Positions 44,398 through 54,612 are shown, numbered from the stretch's first letter. The stretch: DNA of 64,000 bases from Erythrobacter sp. Alg231-14 (GCF_900149685.1 NZ_LT702999.1:1984001-2048000); one strand, 5' to 3'. Numbers and translations are program-made. The notes: generated from the letters alone by a model not told the origin.

Positions 44398-45603
44398 TTA
44401 GAACCCGTTTTCAATATACTCCATCGCGCATCCCGCCAACATCGCCACCCCTTTGGGCAAAGCGGTTTCGTCGACATGCATCCGTGGGGAATGGATGGCA
44501 CAACATTGGCTCCAATTGTCGCCTTCGGGTGCGACACCCAAAAAGAACATCGCGCCGGGCACTTTTTCTAAGACATATGAGAAATCTTCCGCGCCCATGA
44601 TTGGGGCGGGCAGGTTGTGCCATCCTTCTGTTCCATCCGCGATTTCGGTGGCGACTTTTTGGCCCAGCCGCACCGCGCGTTCATCACACAGCGTAACGGG
44701 GAAGCCGTGCTCAATCTCGCACGTCGCCTCAACCCCATGGGCACGGGCGGTGTCGGCGGCGGTTTGAGCGATCAAAGTGTGGATCGCGCGGCGATGGTCC
44801 GCCGATAAGGTGCGGATCGTCCCTTGCAACATGGCGTCATCGGGTATGACGTTGAACGTGGTCCCGGTTTGGATGCGGGTAACCGTCACCACGACTGCGC
44901 TGGCCGCGTTGAACCGCCGCGTCACCATGGCTTGGATCGCAGAAACGATCGCGGCCGCTGCGGGGACCGGATCGGCGCAATCGTGCGGCATGGAGGCATG
45001 GCCGCCTCTGCCATTGACGGTGATCGTGAATTGATCGGCGGCGGCCATCAAAGGTCCGGCGCGACCCGCCAGCACTCCAAATTTCGCATTGGGCATAATG
45101 TGCAAGGCAAATGCCGCATCGGGAAGCGGATCGATTAACCCATCATCGATCATGAAACGAGCACCGTGATGCCCTTCTTCGCCGGGTTGGAACATGAAAT
45201 CCACGGTGCCGGCCAATTGGTCGCGCCGTTCGGACAAAACACGCGCCGCGCCGACCAACATGGCGGTGTGGGTGTCGTGGCCGCATGCATGCATGCGACC
45301 CGGTATGGTCGATGCAAATTCCAGATCGGTTTTCTCATCCATCGGCAACGCGTCCATATCACCGCGCAACAAAACGCGAGGCGAACCATCGGTTGCTTTG
45401 CCGCCCCTTAAAGTGGCGACCGCGCCGGTGGTCGATGGTCCGCTGCGCCATTCGAGCGGAAGACCGGCAAGAGCGCTGCGCACTTTGGCCATCGTTTCGG
45501 GGCATTGCAGGCCCAACTCAGGCTCTGCGTGGATTGCGCGCCGCAAGGCGACGATGTCCGGGGCGAGGGAATGGGCGGATTTGAGGAGTGTTTCGGTCAA
45601 CAT
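44398..45603 (-). CDS. M20-family amidohydrolase (aminoacylase/hippurate hydrolase type)
   Basis: A 401-residue M20D metallohydrolase that cleaves N-acyl or amide bonds. It has LRRAIHAEPELGLQCPETMA, then LLRGDMDALPMDE, the metal-binding MHACGHDTHTAMLVGAA, FQPGEEGHHGARFMIDDGL and a late GAEDFSYVLEKVPGAMFFLG. Length fits. It has no signal peptide, so it is cytoplasmic. It is on its own; substrate cannot be told from context. Confidence 0.92.
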   Translation of the reverse strand: MLTETLLKSAHSLAPDIVALRRAIHAEPELGLQCPETMAKVRSALAGLPLEWRSGPSTTGAVATLRGGKATDGSPRVLLRGDMDALPMDEKTDLEFASTIPGRMHACGHDTHTAMLVGAARVLSERRDQLAGTVDFMFQPGEEGHHGARFMIDDGLIDPLPDAAFALHIMPNAKFGVLAGRAGPLMAAADQFTITVNGRGGHASMPHDCADPVPAAAAIVSAIQAMVTRRFNAASAVVVTVTRIQTGTTFNVIPDDAMLQGTIRTLSADHRRAIHTLIAQTAADTARAHGVEATCEIEHGFPVTLCDERAVRLGQKVATEIADGTEGWHNLPAPIMGAEDFSYVLEKVPGAMFFLGVAPEGDNWSQCCAIHSPRMHVDETALPKGVAMLAGCAMEYIENGF

Positions 45604-45833
45604 CCGATCAGATTAGCGCCGCCCGGTGCCGATACCAGCACCAAATTGCAGTTTGCGCCGTGCCGCCTGTCAATTGCCCCGTGAATCAAGCAATTGCGCC
45701 GGGTTTGCGGTAACAAACCCTTGTGAAACCGCGATCTATCCCAATGTAACCAACCAGCGACACCGTGCGAAAATTGCAACCGAAACTGATAATCGCGGTG
45801 GTCATATCCCCGCCCGCCCCTTAAGGATCCCCC

Positions 45834-46880
45834 ATGGCCACGCCAATTTACGAATTTGCGCAGCTTCCGCATGTTGCCAAACAGGCGTCGGCTGGACCGC
45901 GCCCTGATGCGAAACGCCGTGTGCGTGCGCCGGGCGAAGCGCCTTGTGTTGGCGTCATCTACAATCCGCGCAGTCACGGCAATCAAGGCGCCGATTTCGA
46001 TTGCGGGATGAGCCCCCATGTCCACATATCCCAGCCTGGCGATCGCTCTCAACTGCCCGACGCGTTGAGCGAATTTGCCGCGCGCGGGATCGACCTTTTG
46101 GTTATCAATGGCGGCGATGGAACGGTGCGCGATGTTTTGACATGCGGCGCGTCAATCTTTGGCGCGGATTGGCCGGCGATTGCGGTGCTGCCAAAGGGCA
46201 AAACCAACGCGTTGACGGTAGATTTGGGTGTGCCAGGCGATTGGACTTTGCAGCACGCGATTGATGCTTTTGACAAAGGCGGCCGCATTCACCGCCGCCC
46301 CATTGCGGTCACTCCACAAGGCGACGCCCCCGATAGCCACGTGATGGGTTTTATCATGGGTGCAGGCGCCTTCACCACCGCAACCAAATCGGGACAAAGC
46401 GCCCATCGTTTGGGCGCGTTCAATTCGATGGCGGTTGGCGTGACGACGGCGTGGGGCGTGCTGCAGTGGTTTTTTGCAACGCGAAACAATCCTTGGCGCC
46501 GCGGTTCGCGGATGACCTTGCGCTTGGGTGCGCAGCAGGCGGAAATGGAACACAGCGGCCATGGTGATCCAGCGTGGCGGCAATTGCTGTTCGCATCCAC
46601 GTTGGAAACGATGCCTGCCAAGATCAAACCCTTTGGGCCTTTGCGTAAGGGCCTAAAACTGGTTGTTCTGGACCAAGTGTCCCGCCGATCCACGCTGCTC
46701 ATTCCGTCCGTATTGCGCGGCAAAGCGCCCGCCCGGTTGCGCGAACGCGGCATTCATCAAATAACCACGCCGCAATTGATCCTAGAGATTGACGACCAAT
46801 TCATCCTTGATGGAGAGGCTTTTCCCGCCGGTCAATATCGCATCGCTCAGGGGCCTGAGCTTGAATTCGTCACTCCGTAA
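45834..46880 (+). CDS. diacylglycerol kinase-fold lipid kinase
   Basis: A 348-residue protein with a DAGK catalytic domain: VGVIYNPRSHGNQG, then LLVINGGDGTVRDVL (GGDGT at 93-97, the ATP-binding signature), AIAVLPKGKTNALTVDLG and a C-terminal LDGE motif (FILDGEAFPAG). It should phosphorylate a lipid such as diacylglycerol or a ceramide-like long-chain base. The first 35 residues are variable. An AAGGAT lies upstream. The next gene, 17 bases on, may be a nucleotidyltransferase, which suggests a joint lipid head-group role. Confidence 0.88.
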   Translation: MATPIYEFAQLPHVAKQASAGPRPDAKRRVRAPGEAPCVGVIYNPRSHGNQGADFDCGMSPHVHISQPGDRSQLPDALSEFAARGIDLLVINGGDGTVRDVLTCGASIFGADWPAIAVLPKGKTNALTVDLGVPGDWTLQHAIDAFDKGGRIHRRPIAVTPQGDAPDSHVMGFIMGAGAFTTATKSGQSAHRLGAFNSMAVGVTTAWGVLQWFFATRNNPWRRGSRMTLRLGAQQAEMEHSGHGDPAWRQLLFASTLETMPAKIKPFGPLRKGLKLVVLDQVSRRSTLLIPSVLRGKAPARLRERGIHQITTPQLILEIDDQFILDGEAFPAGQYRIAQGPELEFVTP

Positions 46881-46897
46881 AGCGAGAAGCGTCGCCC

Positions 46898-47851
46898 ATG
46901 GCACGCACCACACCCCCATCTCCTAACCCGCTTGCGCAACGCATTGCAGAGCGATTGGACGCGGATATTGATCCCGCGGTTGCCGCGTTTGCGCGCCATT
47001 TGGCACAGGAAGCTGGGGCCGTCGCGGTGTTGTTCTATGGGTCGAATTTGCGCACGCGATCGCTTGATGGGGTGCTGGATTTTTACCTGTTGTTGCCGGG
47101 GGCAGAACAATCGCGGATCTGGCCACGCGTCAGCTATCATGAACGCGATAACGAAGGCGTCATGTTGCGCGCAAAGGTGGCGACGATGGCGTTGTCCACG
47201 TTTGGCAAAGCGGCGTCGGGTGAATTGGCGGATACGACCATTTGGGCCCGATTTGTGCAGCCATCCGCTTTGGTGTGGGCGCACAATGCCGAAACGCGCG
47301 GCGAAGTGACCCAAGCGATTGAGGCGGCGGCGATGACAGCGGCCCGGTTGGCCGTGGCGATTGGCCCGATAAGCGGCACAGCCCAGGATTATTGGCGCGC
47401 CCTGTTTCAGGCGACCTACAAAGCAGAGTTCCGAGTTGAAAAGTCTGGCCGTGAAAACGACATTCTAAGCGTCAATCGAGAGCACTTTTCTGGCCTTTTG
47501 CCGTTGGCTCTCGACGCGGCTGGCGTATCGTATACCGTTTTAGTGCCCAATCTATCCAACGCACCAGCCACCGGCGAAGAACGGATCACACCTAGCCTTT
47601 CCGCGAGCGAGCAACAGCGCATTCAAAAATGGTGGGGGCGACGCCAGATGCTCGGCAAACCGTTGAATTTCGCCCGCTTGATCAAGGCGAGCACGACGTT
47701 CGACGGGGCTGCGCGCTATGCCGCTTGGAAAATTGAACGGCACACTGGCATGCCAATTGAAGTGACGCCGTTTCGAGAGCGCTACCCTCTTTTGGCGGCT
47801 CCGTCGGTGCTGTGGGCGCTACGAAAACACCGCAAGAGCAACAAACCCTAA
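46898..47851 (+). CDS. putative nucleotidyltransferase, Tam41-like (CDP-DAG synthase type)
   Basis: A 317-residue protein without signal or clear membrane helices. Residues 43-66 contain VLFYGSNLRTRSLDGVLDFY, a nucleotidyltransferase-type GS-x(n)-D-xxx-D pattern like the YGSGV...IDF core of the Tam41 family. Later segments (TIWARFVQPSALVWAH, and YWRALFQATYKAEFRVEKSG) sit where Tam41 has its AGR.xKP and following helical blocks. Tam41 makes CDP-diacylglycerol from phosphatidate. It follows the lipid kinase by 17 bases. The likeness is by eye and distant, so treat the function as a proposal. Confidence 0.5.
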   Translation: MARTTPPSPNPLAQRIAERLDADIDPAVAAFARHLAQEAGAVAVLFYGSNLRTRSLDGVLDFYLLLPGAEQSRIWPRVSYHERDNEGVMLRAKVATMALSTFGKAASGELADTTIWARFVQPSALVWAHNAETRGEVTQAIEAAAMTAARLAVAIGPISGTAQDYWRALFQATYKAEFRVEKSGRENDILSVNREHFSGLLPLALDAAGVSYTVLVPNLSNAPATGEERITPSLSASEQQRIQKWWGRRQMLGKPLNFARLIKASTTFDGAARYAAWKIERHTGMPIEVTPFRERYPLLAAPSVLWALRKHRKSNKP

Positions 47852-47864
47852 GCGAACGGCCGAT

Positions 47865-48413
47865 TTAGCTGAAATACTTCATTGTAACCGCGATTGAGCT
47901 GACGCCGCTGCCCACGCTGATCCGGGTTTTGTCGATGCCGGGTTTGCCCAGATTGAAAATGTTGATCGAAGGGTCGCGCGACATGGCGCCGCCATCGGTG
48001 CGGATATCGGTCGATCCATTGCCATTCACGTCGTGACGCACAGCAATCGCGTAATTCCCGCTTGCTGGGACGGGCAGGCAGACGGTCATCCGACCGCGCC
48101 GTGCGGGCAATTCAATCCGGTTCAACCAACGGCCGCTTTCCAACCAATCGGCGCTGGTCCCGTTGTAAACCTGTGCCCGGATCGTGCCGTTTGAATTTTT
48201 GACACCGTTGATGGTGACGCGAACCGACGGCCCGCCGCCGGGTGCGCATGCCCGCATATTGTTGGAAATGACGTTGCGATAATCGCTGCTGCTGGATGCT
48301 TGCGCCGATGCGGTGGCAATCGGCGTCGCGGCGCCGGCTGCCATCAAAAGCGCCGCGGCAATGCCGCCCGCTATCTTTGTAATCCCGGAATTTTTCCGCG
48401 AGGTCGTCGTCAT
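47865..48413 (-). CDS. DUF2141 exported protein (second copy)
   Basis: A 182-residue exported protein. The signal peptide ends near ASAQA (about 40). The DUF2141 core is GPSVRVTINGVKNSNGTIRA, then PASGNYAIAVRHDVNGNGST and a closing SIAVTMKYFS, parallel to the other copy at 36559-37020. It ends 13 bases from the Tam41-like gene on the opposite strand. Function unknown. Confidence 0.88.
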   Translation of the reverse strand: MTTTSRKNSGITKIAGGIAAALLMAAGAATPIATASAQASSSSDYRNVISNNMRACAPGGGPSVRVTINGVKNSNGTIRAQVYNGTSADWLESGRWLNRIELPARRGRMTVCLPVPASGNYAIAVRHDVNGNGSTDIRTDGGAMSRDPSINIFNLGKPGIDKTRISVGSGVSSIAVTMKYFS

Positions 48414-48672
48414 TGTGTTCTGCCCGTAATACTGGTTTGCGAAGGGTTCGAATGCAGATTGCCAATCGTTCCTTTAGCGCAAGACTATGCCGTGGATATG
48501 CCCCAAGCGTGGTGAATTGCGGCTGAACTGATGGTCCATTGCGCATTTCTGGCGTTCATCGCGGTGTTCGCGCCTGCAAAAAGGGCGGGGAAAAACCGTC
48601 AACAACGGCTTGCTGGGCGATTCGCACAAGGCGTAAGGCGAAGTGCAAAGGTAAAAGGCCCCTTTGTTAACC
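48414..48672. other. intergenic region without recognised features
   Basis: Divergent gap between the DUF2141 gene and rpe. A short plus-strand frame (48531-48713) overlaps the rpe start and has no family likeness or ribosome site. I find no convincing promoter or hairpin with a T-run. Confidence 0.5.
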
Positions 48673-49335
48673 ATGCCCACTCCCCTTATCTCTCCCAGTA
48701 TTCTGTCTGCTGACTTTGCTCAGTTGGGCGAAGAAGTGCGCCGTGTTGATGCGGCCGGGGCGGATTGGATCCATATTGATGTGATGGATGGGCATTTCGT
48801 GCCCAACATCACGATTGGCCCCGATGTTGTGAAGGCGCTGCGCCCGCACACGGATAAAGTGTTCGACGTCCATTTGATGATTTCGCCGGTCGATCCGTAT
48901 TTGGAAGCTTTCGCCGATGCGGGCGCGGACATCATCACAGTCCATCCCGAAGCGGGGCCCCATGTGCATCGGACGCTTCAAGCGATCCGCGCATTGGGTA
49001 AGAAAGCTGGCGTTGTGATCAATCCCGGCACCCCGGTCGAGGTGCTCGACAATGTGATGGACTTGGTTGACCTGATCCTTGTGATGAGTGTGAACCCCGG
49101 ATTTGGCGGTCAGAGCTTTATCCATTCCCAATTGGAAAAAGTGCGTCGCATCCGCGCGATGATCACCGCAACCGGCCGCGACATTCACCTTGAGGTGGAT
49201 GGCGGCGTAAATGCGGAAACCGCCACCTTGTGCGTTGATGCTGGGGCTGATGTGCTGGTCGCTGGTTCTGCGACGTTTAAGGGCGGACCCGATCAATACG
49301 CTGCAAACATCGCCGCTTTGAAAGGGGCTGGATGA
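48673..49335 (+). CDS. rpe: ribulose-phosphate 3-epimerase
   Basis: A 220-residue TIM-barrel epimerase linking ribulose-5-phosphate and xylulose-5-phosphate in the pentose phosphate pathway. Motifs: [16 protein letters not shown], then [51 protein letters not shown] and [12 protein letters not shown]. Both metal His and Asp positions are present. I use ATG 48673 over the TTG at 48664. It overlaps the heparinase-like gene by four bases. Confidence 0.97.
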   Translation: MPTPLISPSILSADFAQLGEEVRRVDAAGADWIHIDVMDGHFVPNITIGPDVVKALRPHTDKVFDVHLMISPVDPYLEAFADAGADIITVHPEAGPHVHRTLQAIRALGKKAGVVINPGTPVEVLDNVMDLVDLILVMSVNPGFGGQSFIHSQLEKVRRIRAMITATGRDIHLEVDGGVNAETATLCVDAGADVLVAGSATFKGGPDQYAANIAALKGAG

Positions 49336-51242
49336 TGGAAACCCTTTTTGACGATCAAGATGCCGTCACGACCGTCACAACCGAGGATTTGGACGAGACA
49401 GGCGATCGCTTTGCGACGCGCCCCGCGATTCCTTTGGGGCATGCCGAAGAGGTTTTGCGCGACGATGCGGCGACATCGTTCCCGGTCGATCCGATAGAAA
49501 CATCGCGCGCACTTGCACTGACCGATGTTATCGCGCCGCGCACTCGTCCCGGCGAGGCGTTGATACGGCTCGCCTATCGGATGGGCGTACCCGGTCAAAC
49601 ACTGGCCGCGCCGCTAAGACGGGCTCAGGCTTTGCGGGTTTTGGCGACCGTGAATACGCCAATGACCGGCAATCGCGCCGCGGGCACCGCGTTGCGCGCG
49701 GGCCATTTTCTTGTCCATGGCGTCAAACAACCAATCGGTCAGCTCGATTTTGAAAGCGGCGCTCGATTGAGCCCCGGGCTTGAACGGACAGTGCACAGTT
49801 TTTCGTGGCTGGCCGATCTCGCGGCAAGCGCGCCGCGCGAAGATTGCATCCCGATCGCCGAACGGATCACGGGGCGTTGGTTGGAAGCGAACACCGCACC
49901 GCCAAAACGCGGCGCGAAAAGCCCTGCATGGAATGTCGAACATGTCGGCATGCGTTTGTTGGCGTGGTTGGTGCACGCGCCGCTGGTCTTGGCCGGCCAA
50001 GACGGCGAATTGAAACCAAAGCTCCTCAAGTCGATTGAGGAAACTGCGCTTTGGCTAGATCGCAAGGCTTTGCGCAGCGGAGCGGGATTGGGCCAAGTGG
50101 CCGGTTGGGCTGGGGTTACGGCGGCTGGATTGTTGCTGCCGGATGGCAAGCCGCGCCGTTTGTACGGCGAAGCGGCGTTGATCCGCGCATTGGGCGAATT
50201 GGTTGCCGAAGACGGCGGATCGCTGGCACGGTGCCCTGCGGCTCAAATGGACGCTATCCGCGTGTTGACCGATTTGTTGGCATGTTACGACGCCGTTGAT
50301 CGCGACGCGCCCGACGCGCTTTGGGTGATGCGCGAATTGTTGGTGCCGCCTTTGTTGGCGTTGCGCCATGGCGATGGCGCCTTGGGCAATTGGCAGGGAC
50401 AAGGCGCGATCCCTGCAGATGCGGTGTCCGACCTTGTCATTGCGACCGGTATCCGCACGCGCCCTCTGAATGATCCGCAACATTGGGGCTATCAACGTTT
50501 GCGCGGTGGTCAAACCATCGTGCAGTTTGATGCCGGACCGCCGCCGCGGGCGCGGCACACGCGGTGCGGTTGCGCATCCACTTTGGCGTTTGAAATGTCA
50601 GACGGACCATCACGGCTTATCGTCAATTGCGGCGGAGCGGCGTTGGCAGGTGGTCAGGTGCCCGCCCGGATCGGACAAGGATTGCGTGCAACCGCCGCGC
50701 ATTCGACCTTGGTCCTTGATGACGCCAACAGCACCGCTGTGTTGCTCCACGGTAAATTGGGTCGCGGCGCCGAAATGGTCGAAGTCGAACGACGCACAAG
50801 CACGCGAAATGACCGCGAAGTCACCAGCGTCGAAGCCAGCCATGATGGATATGCGGCACGATTTGGACTGACTCACAATCGGATCCTTTCGATGCGCAGC
50901 GACGGAACCGAATTGTCGGGCGATGACATCCTCATCCCATCATCGCGCAAAGGTAAGCGCGGCATGGTCGGTTTTGCGATCCGGTTCCATTTGGGTCGCG
51001 GGGTTGAGGCGCATTTGACGGATGATGGGTGCGGGGCAAGCTTGCTGACGCCGGATGGTCGGCTTTGGCAGTTCCGTCTGCGCACGGATGGATCCGATTC
51101 AGAAGATGTGAAGTTGAGCAGCGAAGACAGCCTTTGGGTTGATGGCGATGGTCGCCCGCATGCAACCGAACAATTGGTGATCGAGGGGCTAACCTCGCGC
51201 GGTGGGGGGCAGTTCTCCTGGCTCCTCAAAAAAATGGGATAG
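49332..51242 (+). CDS. heparinase II/III-like protein
   Basis: A 636-residue protein of the heparinase II/III family seen between rpe and purH in many alphaproteobacteria. The N-terminal half is an alpha/alpha toroid ([20 protein letters not shown], then [20 protein letters not shown]). The C-terminal half is a beta-sandwich with [16 protein letters not shown] and [19 protein letters not shown]. The N-terminus has no export signal, which is odd for a polysaccharide lyase. Its start overlaps rpe and purH follows 10 bases later. Substrate unknown. Confidence 0.88.
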   Translation: MMETLFDDQDAVTTVTTEDLDETGDRFATRPAIPLGHAEEVLRDDAATSFPVDPIETSRALALTDVIAPRTRPGEALIRLAYRMGVPGQTLAAPLRRAQALRVLATVNTPMTGNRAAGTALRAGHFLVHGVKQPIGQLDFESGARLSPGLERTVHSFSWLADLAASAPREDCIPIAERITGRWLEANTAPPKRGAKSPAWNVEHVGMRLLAWLVHAPLVLAGQDGELKPKLLKSIEETALWLDRKALRSGAGLGQVAGWAGVTAAGLLLPDGKPRRLYGEAALIRALGELVAEDGGSLARCPAAQMDAIRVLTDLLACYDAVDRDAPDALWVMRELLVPPLLALRHGDGALGNWQGQGAIPADAVSDLVIATGIRTRPLNDPQHWGYQRLRGGQTIVQFDAGPPPRARHTRCGCASTLAFEMSDGPSRLIVNCGGAALAGGQVPARIGQGLRATAAHSTLVLDDANSTAVLLHGKLGRGAEMVEVERRTSTRNDREVTSVEASHDGYAARFGLTHNRILSMRSDGTELSGDDILIPSSRKGKRGMVGFAIRFHLGRGVEAHLTDDGCGASLLTPDGRLWQFRLRTDGSDSEDVKLSSEDSLWVDGDGRPHATEQLVIEGLTSRGGGQFSWLLKKMG

Positions 51243-51252
51243 AATTCAAACA

Positions 51253-52875
51253 ATGACACAGCCTATTATCAAGCGGGCGCTGCTTTCGGTGTCCGACAAA
51301 TCCGGCTTGGCGCAATTGGGCGCGGCTTTGGCGGCACGCGGGGTTGAATTGGTGAGCACGGGCGGCACGGCGCGGACCCTGCGTGAGGCGGGTTTGGAAG
51401 TGCGCGATGTTTCCGACCTAACCGGTTTCCCGGAAATGATGGATGGCCGGGTTAAAACGCTGCACCCGACCGTGCATGGCGGATTGTTGGCCCTGCGCGA
51501 CAACGATGAACACGTCGCTGCAATGCAGGAACATGATATTGGCGCCATCGATCTTGTGGTGGTCAACCTCTACCCATTCGAAGCGACAGTCGCGAAGGGT
51601 GCAGAGCGCGCCGAAATCATCGAAAACATCGACATTGGCGGGCCAAGCATGGTCCGTTCTGCGGCGAAAAATCACGGTTTCGTGACAATCATGACCGATG
51701 CTGCGGACTACGATGAACTGTTGGCAGAACTCAACGCACATGACGGCGCGACGTCTCCGGCATTTCGCATTCGGATGGCGGGCAAAGCCTATGCGCGCAC
51801 GGCGGCGTATGACGCGGCCATTGCGAATTGGTTTGCGTTTGGCGATGCATTCACCAACCCATTGGGAACCGAAGCGTTGAAAGCGACGCCGTTCACCGAA
51901 ACGATGCCGCTTGCTTTTAAACGTGATGACACGTTGCGTTACGGCGAGAATCCGCATCAATCCGCCGCGATCTATGTGCCGCAAGTCACTGGAACAATGG
52001 GCGTGCCGCAGGCCGAACAATTGCAGGGCAAAGCGCTCAGCTATAACAATTTGAATGACGCCGATGCCGCGTTGGAATTGGCGGCGGAGTTTGCCGAGCA
52101 AGACCCGGCTGTGGTTATCGTAAAACACGCCAATCCATGCGGTGTGGCCCAAGGCGGATCGTTGTTGGAAGCGTGGGATGATGCGTTGCAATGCGACAGC
52201 GTTTCGGCGTTTGGTGGCATTGTCGCGGTCAACACCGAATTGGACGGCGCCACAGCAGAAGCCATCGCCAGCATCTTCACCGAAGTCGTGATCGCGCCAA
52301 AGGTATCGCCAGAGGCGCGCGCCATTTTCGCTAAGAAGAAGAACCTGCGTTTGTTGGAATGCGGGACATTGCCCGATCCGCGCCGCGGCGGCTTTGCAAT
52401 GAAGACGATTGCTGGAGGCATGTTGATCCAAGGGCGCGACAACGGCGCGGTCGCTGAATCCGATCTAAAAGTTGTCACGAAAAGACAGCCAACCGCCCAA
52501 GAATTGAAAGACTGCTTGTTCGCATGGACAGTTGCGCGGCACGTCAAATCGAACGCGATTGTCTATGCCAAGGATGGCGCCACCGCCGGCATTGGCGCGG
52601 GCCAAATGAACCGCCGCGATTCCGCTCGCATTGCGGCCATCAAAGCAAGCGAAGCGGCCGAAACCTATGGTTGGGACGGCGCGAAAACCGTTGGCAGCGC
52701 GGTCGCATCCGATGCGTTCTTCCCATTCGCCGATGGTCTGATCGCCGCTGCGGAAGCGGGGGCCACCGCCGTGATCCAACCGGGCGGCTCGATCCGGGAT
52801 GATGAGGTGATAGCAGCCGCAGACGAGGCCGGCCTTGCCATGGTCTTTACCGGCATGCGCCATTTCCGACATTAG
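51253..52875 (+). CDS. purH: bifunctional AICAR transformylase/IMP cyclohydrolase
   Basis: A 540-residue PurH that does the last two steps of IMP synthesis. The cyclohydrolase domain (1-200) has [20 protein letters not shown], then [34 protein letters not shown] and [16 protein letters not shown]. The transformylase part has [37 protein letters not shown] and [11 protein letters not shown], then [15 protein letters not shown]. The start is ATG 51253. purD is elsewhere in the window (18517), so purine genes are scattered. Confidence 0.97.
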   Translation: MTQPIIKRALLSVSDKSGLAQLGAALAARGVELVSTGGTARTLREAGLEVRDVSDLTGFPEMMDGRVKTLHPTVHGGLLALRDNDEHVAAMQEHDIGAIDLVVVNLYPFEATVAKGAERAEIIENIDIGGPSMVRSAAKNHGFVTIMTDAADYDELLAELNAHDGATSPAFRIRMAGKAYARTAAYDAAIANWFAFGDAFTNPLGTEALKATPFTETMPLAFKRDDTLRYGENPHQSAAIYVPQVTGTMGVPQAEQLQGKALSYNNLNDADAALELAAEFAEQDPAVVIVKHANPCGVAQGGSLLEAWDDALQCDSVSAFGGIVAVNTELDGATAEAIASIFTEVVIAPKVSPEARAIFAKKKNLRLLECGTLPDPRRGGFAMKTIAGGMLIQGRDNGAVAESDLKVVTKRQPTAQELKDCLFAWTVARHVKSNAIVYAKDGATAGIGAGQMNRRDSARIAAIKASEAAETYGWDGAKTVGSAVASDAFFPFADGLIAAAEAGATAVIQPGGSIRDDEVIAAADEAGLAMVFTGMRHFRH

Positions 52876-52890
52876 AGTAAGGCGCGGTTG

Positions 52891-52904
52891 GCTCTGATCA
52901 GAGC
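52891..52904. repeat. perfect palindrome downstream of purH
   Basis: GCTCTGATCAGAGC is a 14-base perfect palindrome 16 bases after the purH stop, with no T-run. It may be a weak 3' structure or chance. Confidence 0.3.
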
Positions 52905-52948
52905 GGGGGTTCAAACGCATCCCATTCATCTTTTTTGCGCGGGGGCGC

Positions 52949-52982
52949 GTAACTAAATGCGACTTCGTAACGAAATGTCGCA
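52949..52982. promoter_or_regulatory. direct and inverted repeats upstream of the msrA operon
   Basis: GTAACTAAATG (52949-52959) is repeated as GTAACGAAATG (52967-52977) with an 18-base period. Overlapping this is an inverted repeat: TGCGAC (52958-52963) with GTCGCA (52977-52982), and TTCGT (52964-52968) with ACGAA (52970-52974). This looks like an operator with two half-sites on nearly the same helix face, about 80 bases before the small membrane gene. The binding protein is unknown. Confidence 0.4.
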
Positions 52983-53063
52983 CGATGGCTTTATTCATTT
53001 CAGCGCAAGCGCGCCGTTCTAAATGAAGCCAACGAACGATGAATTGACCTATGAGACGCCCCT

Positions 53064-53255
53064 ATGACCCTCTTCTCCGCTGATCTTTTTCGCAATTTTG
53101 GCTTTGGCTTTTTGGCCGGCGCCGCCATTCTTGGCGCGTCGACAATCGCGGATTGGGGCCCACATCTGGAAACGCCAGCACAGGCGGCCACACCGTTGGA
53201 AGCGCCATCAGCATCCAGCGAGTTTACAATTGAACCATTGGAGATTTCGCAATGA
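53064..53255 (+). CDS. small exported or membrane-anchored protein before msrA
   Basis: A 63-residue protein with one hydrophobic segment (about residues 10-28, FRNFGFGFLAGAAILGASTI), then a short Ala/Pro/Glu-rich tail. Its last four bases overlap the msrA start (ATGA), which argues that it is translated. No family recognised. It may anchor at the inner membrane and accompany the exported MsrA. Confidence 0.65.
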   Translation: MTLFSADLFRNFGFGFLAGAAILGASTIADWGPHLETPAQAATPLEAPSASSEFTIEPLEISQ

Positions 53256-53938
53256 AGCGCGCTTTGTTTGCGGCGGTTGTCGCTGCCACTGGATTGGCGA
53301 TTGCCGTGCAACCGGCCCCTGCACTCGCGCTTGAGGAACCGGTCAACGCTCCCGCCCCGCAACGCACCGCAAAAGAAGGCGCCGGTCTAAAGACCGCGAT
53401 CTTTGCCGGTGGGTGTTTCTGGGGTGTCGAAGGTGTGTTCAGCCATGTGAAGGGCGTGCGATCGGCGGAATCCGGTTATCATGGCGGGGTCGCGGGCAAC
53501 GCGACCTACAATCGCATCATTTCCGGCGGCACAAACCACGCCGAAGCCGTGCGCATCACCTACGACCCCTATGTCATTCGCTATGATGAATTGTTGCGGA
53601 TCTTCTTTTCGGTCGTTGCCGATCCAACCTTGCGCAACCGCCAAGGCCCCGATGTCGGATCGCATTATCGCAGCGCGCTTGTACCCACCAGCGACGAACA
53701 ACGCGCGGTCGCGCAATCCTATCTGGCCCAGATGGAACGTTCGGGCGTTTGGAGCCGGCCCATTGTCACTCAGATTGAGCGTGAGCGGACATTCTATCCC
53801 GCCGAAGCCTATCATCAGGACTTTATGGCGAAGAATCCCCGTCACGGTTACATCCTGCGCTGGGATAAACCGAAAGTGGACGCGTTGCGCGTGATGTTCC
53901 CCAGCGATTTTTCGGCCCGGTTCCTGCGCGACGGATAA
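53252..53938 (+). CDS. msrA: peptide-methionine (S)-S-oxide reductase, exported
   Basis: A 228-residue MsrA that repairs oxidised methionine. The signal peptide (cut near ALALE) places it in the periplasm, unlike the usual cytoplasmic form. The catalytic motif is GGCFWGVE with Cys55. Other motifs are SGYHGGVAGNATYNRIISGG and THAEAVR-like NHAEAVRITYDP, then DVGSHYRSALVP and FYPAEAYHQDFM. A resolving Cys is not seen near the C-terminus, so recycling may need an outside reductant. Coupled to the small gene before it. Confidence 0.93.
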   Translation: MKRALFAAVVAATGLAIAVQPAPALALEEPVNAPAPQRTAKEGAGLKTAIFAGGCFWGVEGVFSHVKGVRSAESGYHGGVAGNATYNRIISGGTNHAEAVRITYDPYVIRYDELLRIFFSVVADPTLRNRQGPDVGSHYRSALVPTSDEQRAVAQSYLAQMERSGVWSRPIVTQIERERTFYPAEAYHQDFMAKNPRHGYILRWDKPKVDALRVMFPSDFSARFLRDG

Positions 53939-53989
53939 GGACAACAGCCCGCTCTAGCGCAATGCCCCACAGGCGACTATATTGCGGCT

Positions 53990-54457
53990 ATGGCAAGCAA
54001 ACATCATCATGCCCACGAAGAGCATTCGGGCGAGAATCTGATCGGCGCAGCGCGCGATGCGCTGGTCGCATCCGGCGAACAATGGACCAATATGCGAGAG
54101 TCCGTCTTCACCGAACTGGCCCAGCATGAGCGGCCGGTATCGGCCTATGACATCGCCGATAATCTGTCCGCATCGCGCGGCAAACGGGTCGCTCCCAACA
54201 GCATTTACCGCATCCTCGACTTGTTCGTGGCCAAGAACTTGGCTCTTCGGGTCGAAAGCGCCAATGCGTTCCTCGCCAACACCCATCCGGGGTGTGAGCA
54301 TGATTGCATCTTCTTGGTTTGCGATGAATGCGGTGAAGCGAAACACGTCGATGACGAAAACGTAAGCCGCACCGTACGCGCGCTTGCCGCTTCCAAGAAC
54401 TTTAAGGCTGAACGGCCCGTTCTGGAAATTCGCGGTCTTTGTGCGATGTGCGCGTGA
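53990..54457 (+). CDS. Fur-family regulator, Zur-like
   Basis: A 155-residue metalloregulator. A winged helix lies at about 20-90 (TNMRESVFTELAQHERPVSA, then RVAPNSIYRILDLFVAKNLA). The structural zinc site is formed by two CxxC motifs, Cys111/Cys114 (VCDECG) and Cys151/Cys154 (LCAMCA). HPGCEHDC (about 99-106) supplies regulatory ligands as in Zur. The N-terminus is His-rich (ASKHHHAHEEHSG), which may be an extra metal site. Zur rather than Fur is favoured by the motifs, but no zinc-uptake genes lie nearby. Confidence 0.88.
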   Translation: MASKHHHAHEEHSGENLIGAARDALVASGEQWTNMRESVFTELAQHERPVSAYDIADNLSASRGKRVAPNSIYRILDLFVAKNLALRVESANAFLANTHPGCEHDCIFLVCDECGEAKHVDDENVSRTVRALAASKNFKAERPVLEIRGLCAMCA

Positions 54458-54612
54458 AGCGTTGAACCGACGGCGATAACGCCCCCCAAATCTTAACAAT
54501 GCGCAAGCGATTGATCGCTATCGCAGCGCCCCTCATTGGCCGATGAACCGTTCTTTATGAGCGATAAAGCGTTTATCGACAGTTCAGCTACAAAGGTGTA
54601 GAGATTCGCCTC

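Noticed and set aside
48531..48713. 60-codon plus-strand frame before rpe
   Set aside because: It overlaps the rpe start in another frame and looks like low-complexity basic sequence.
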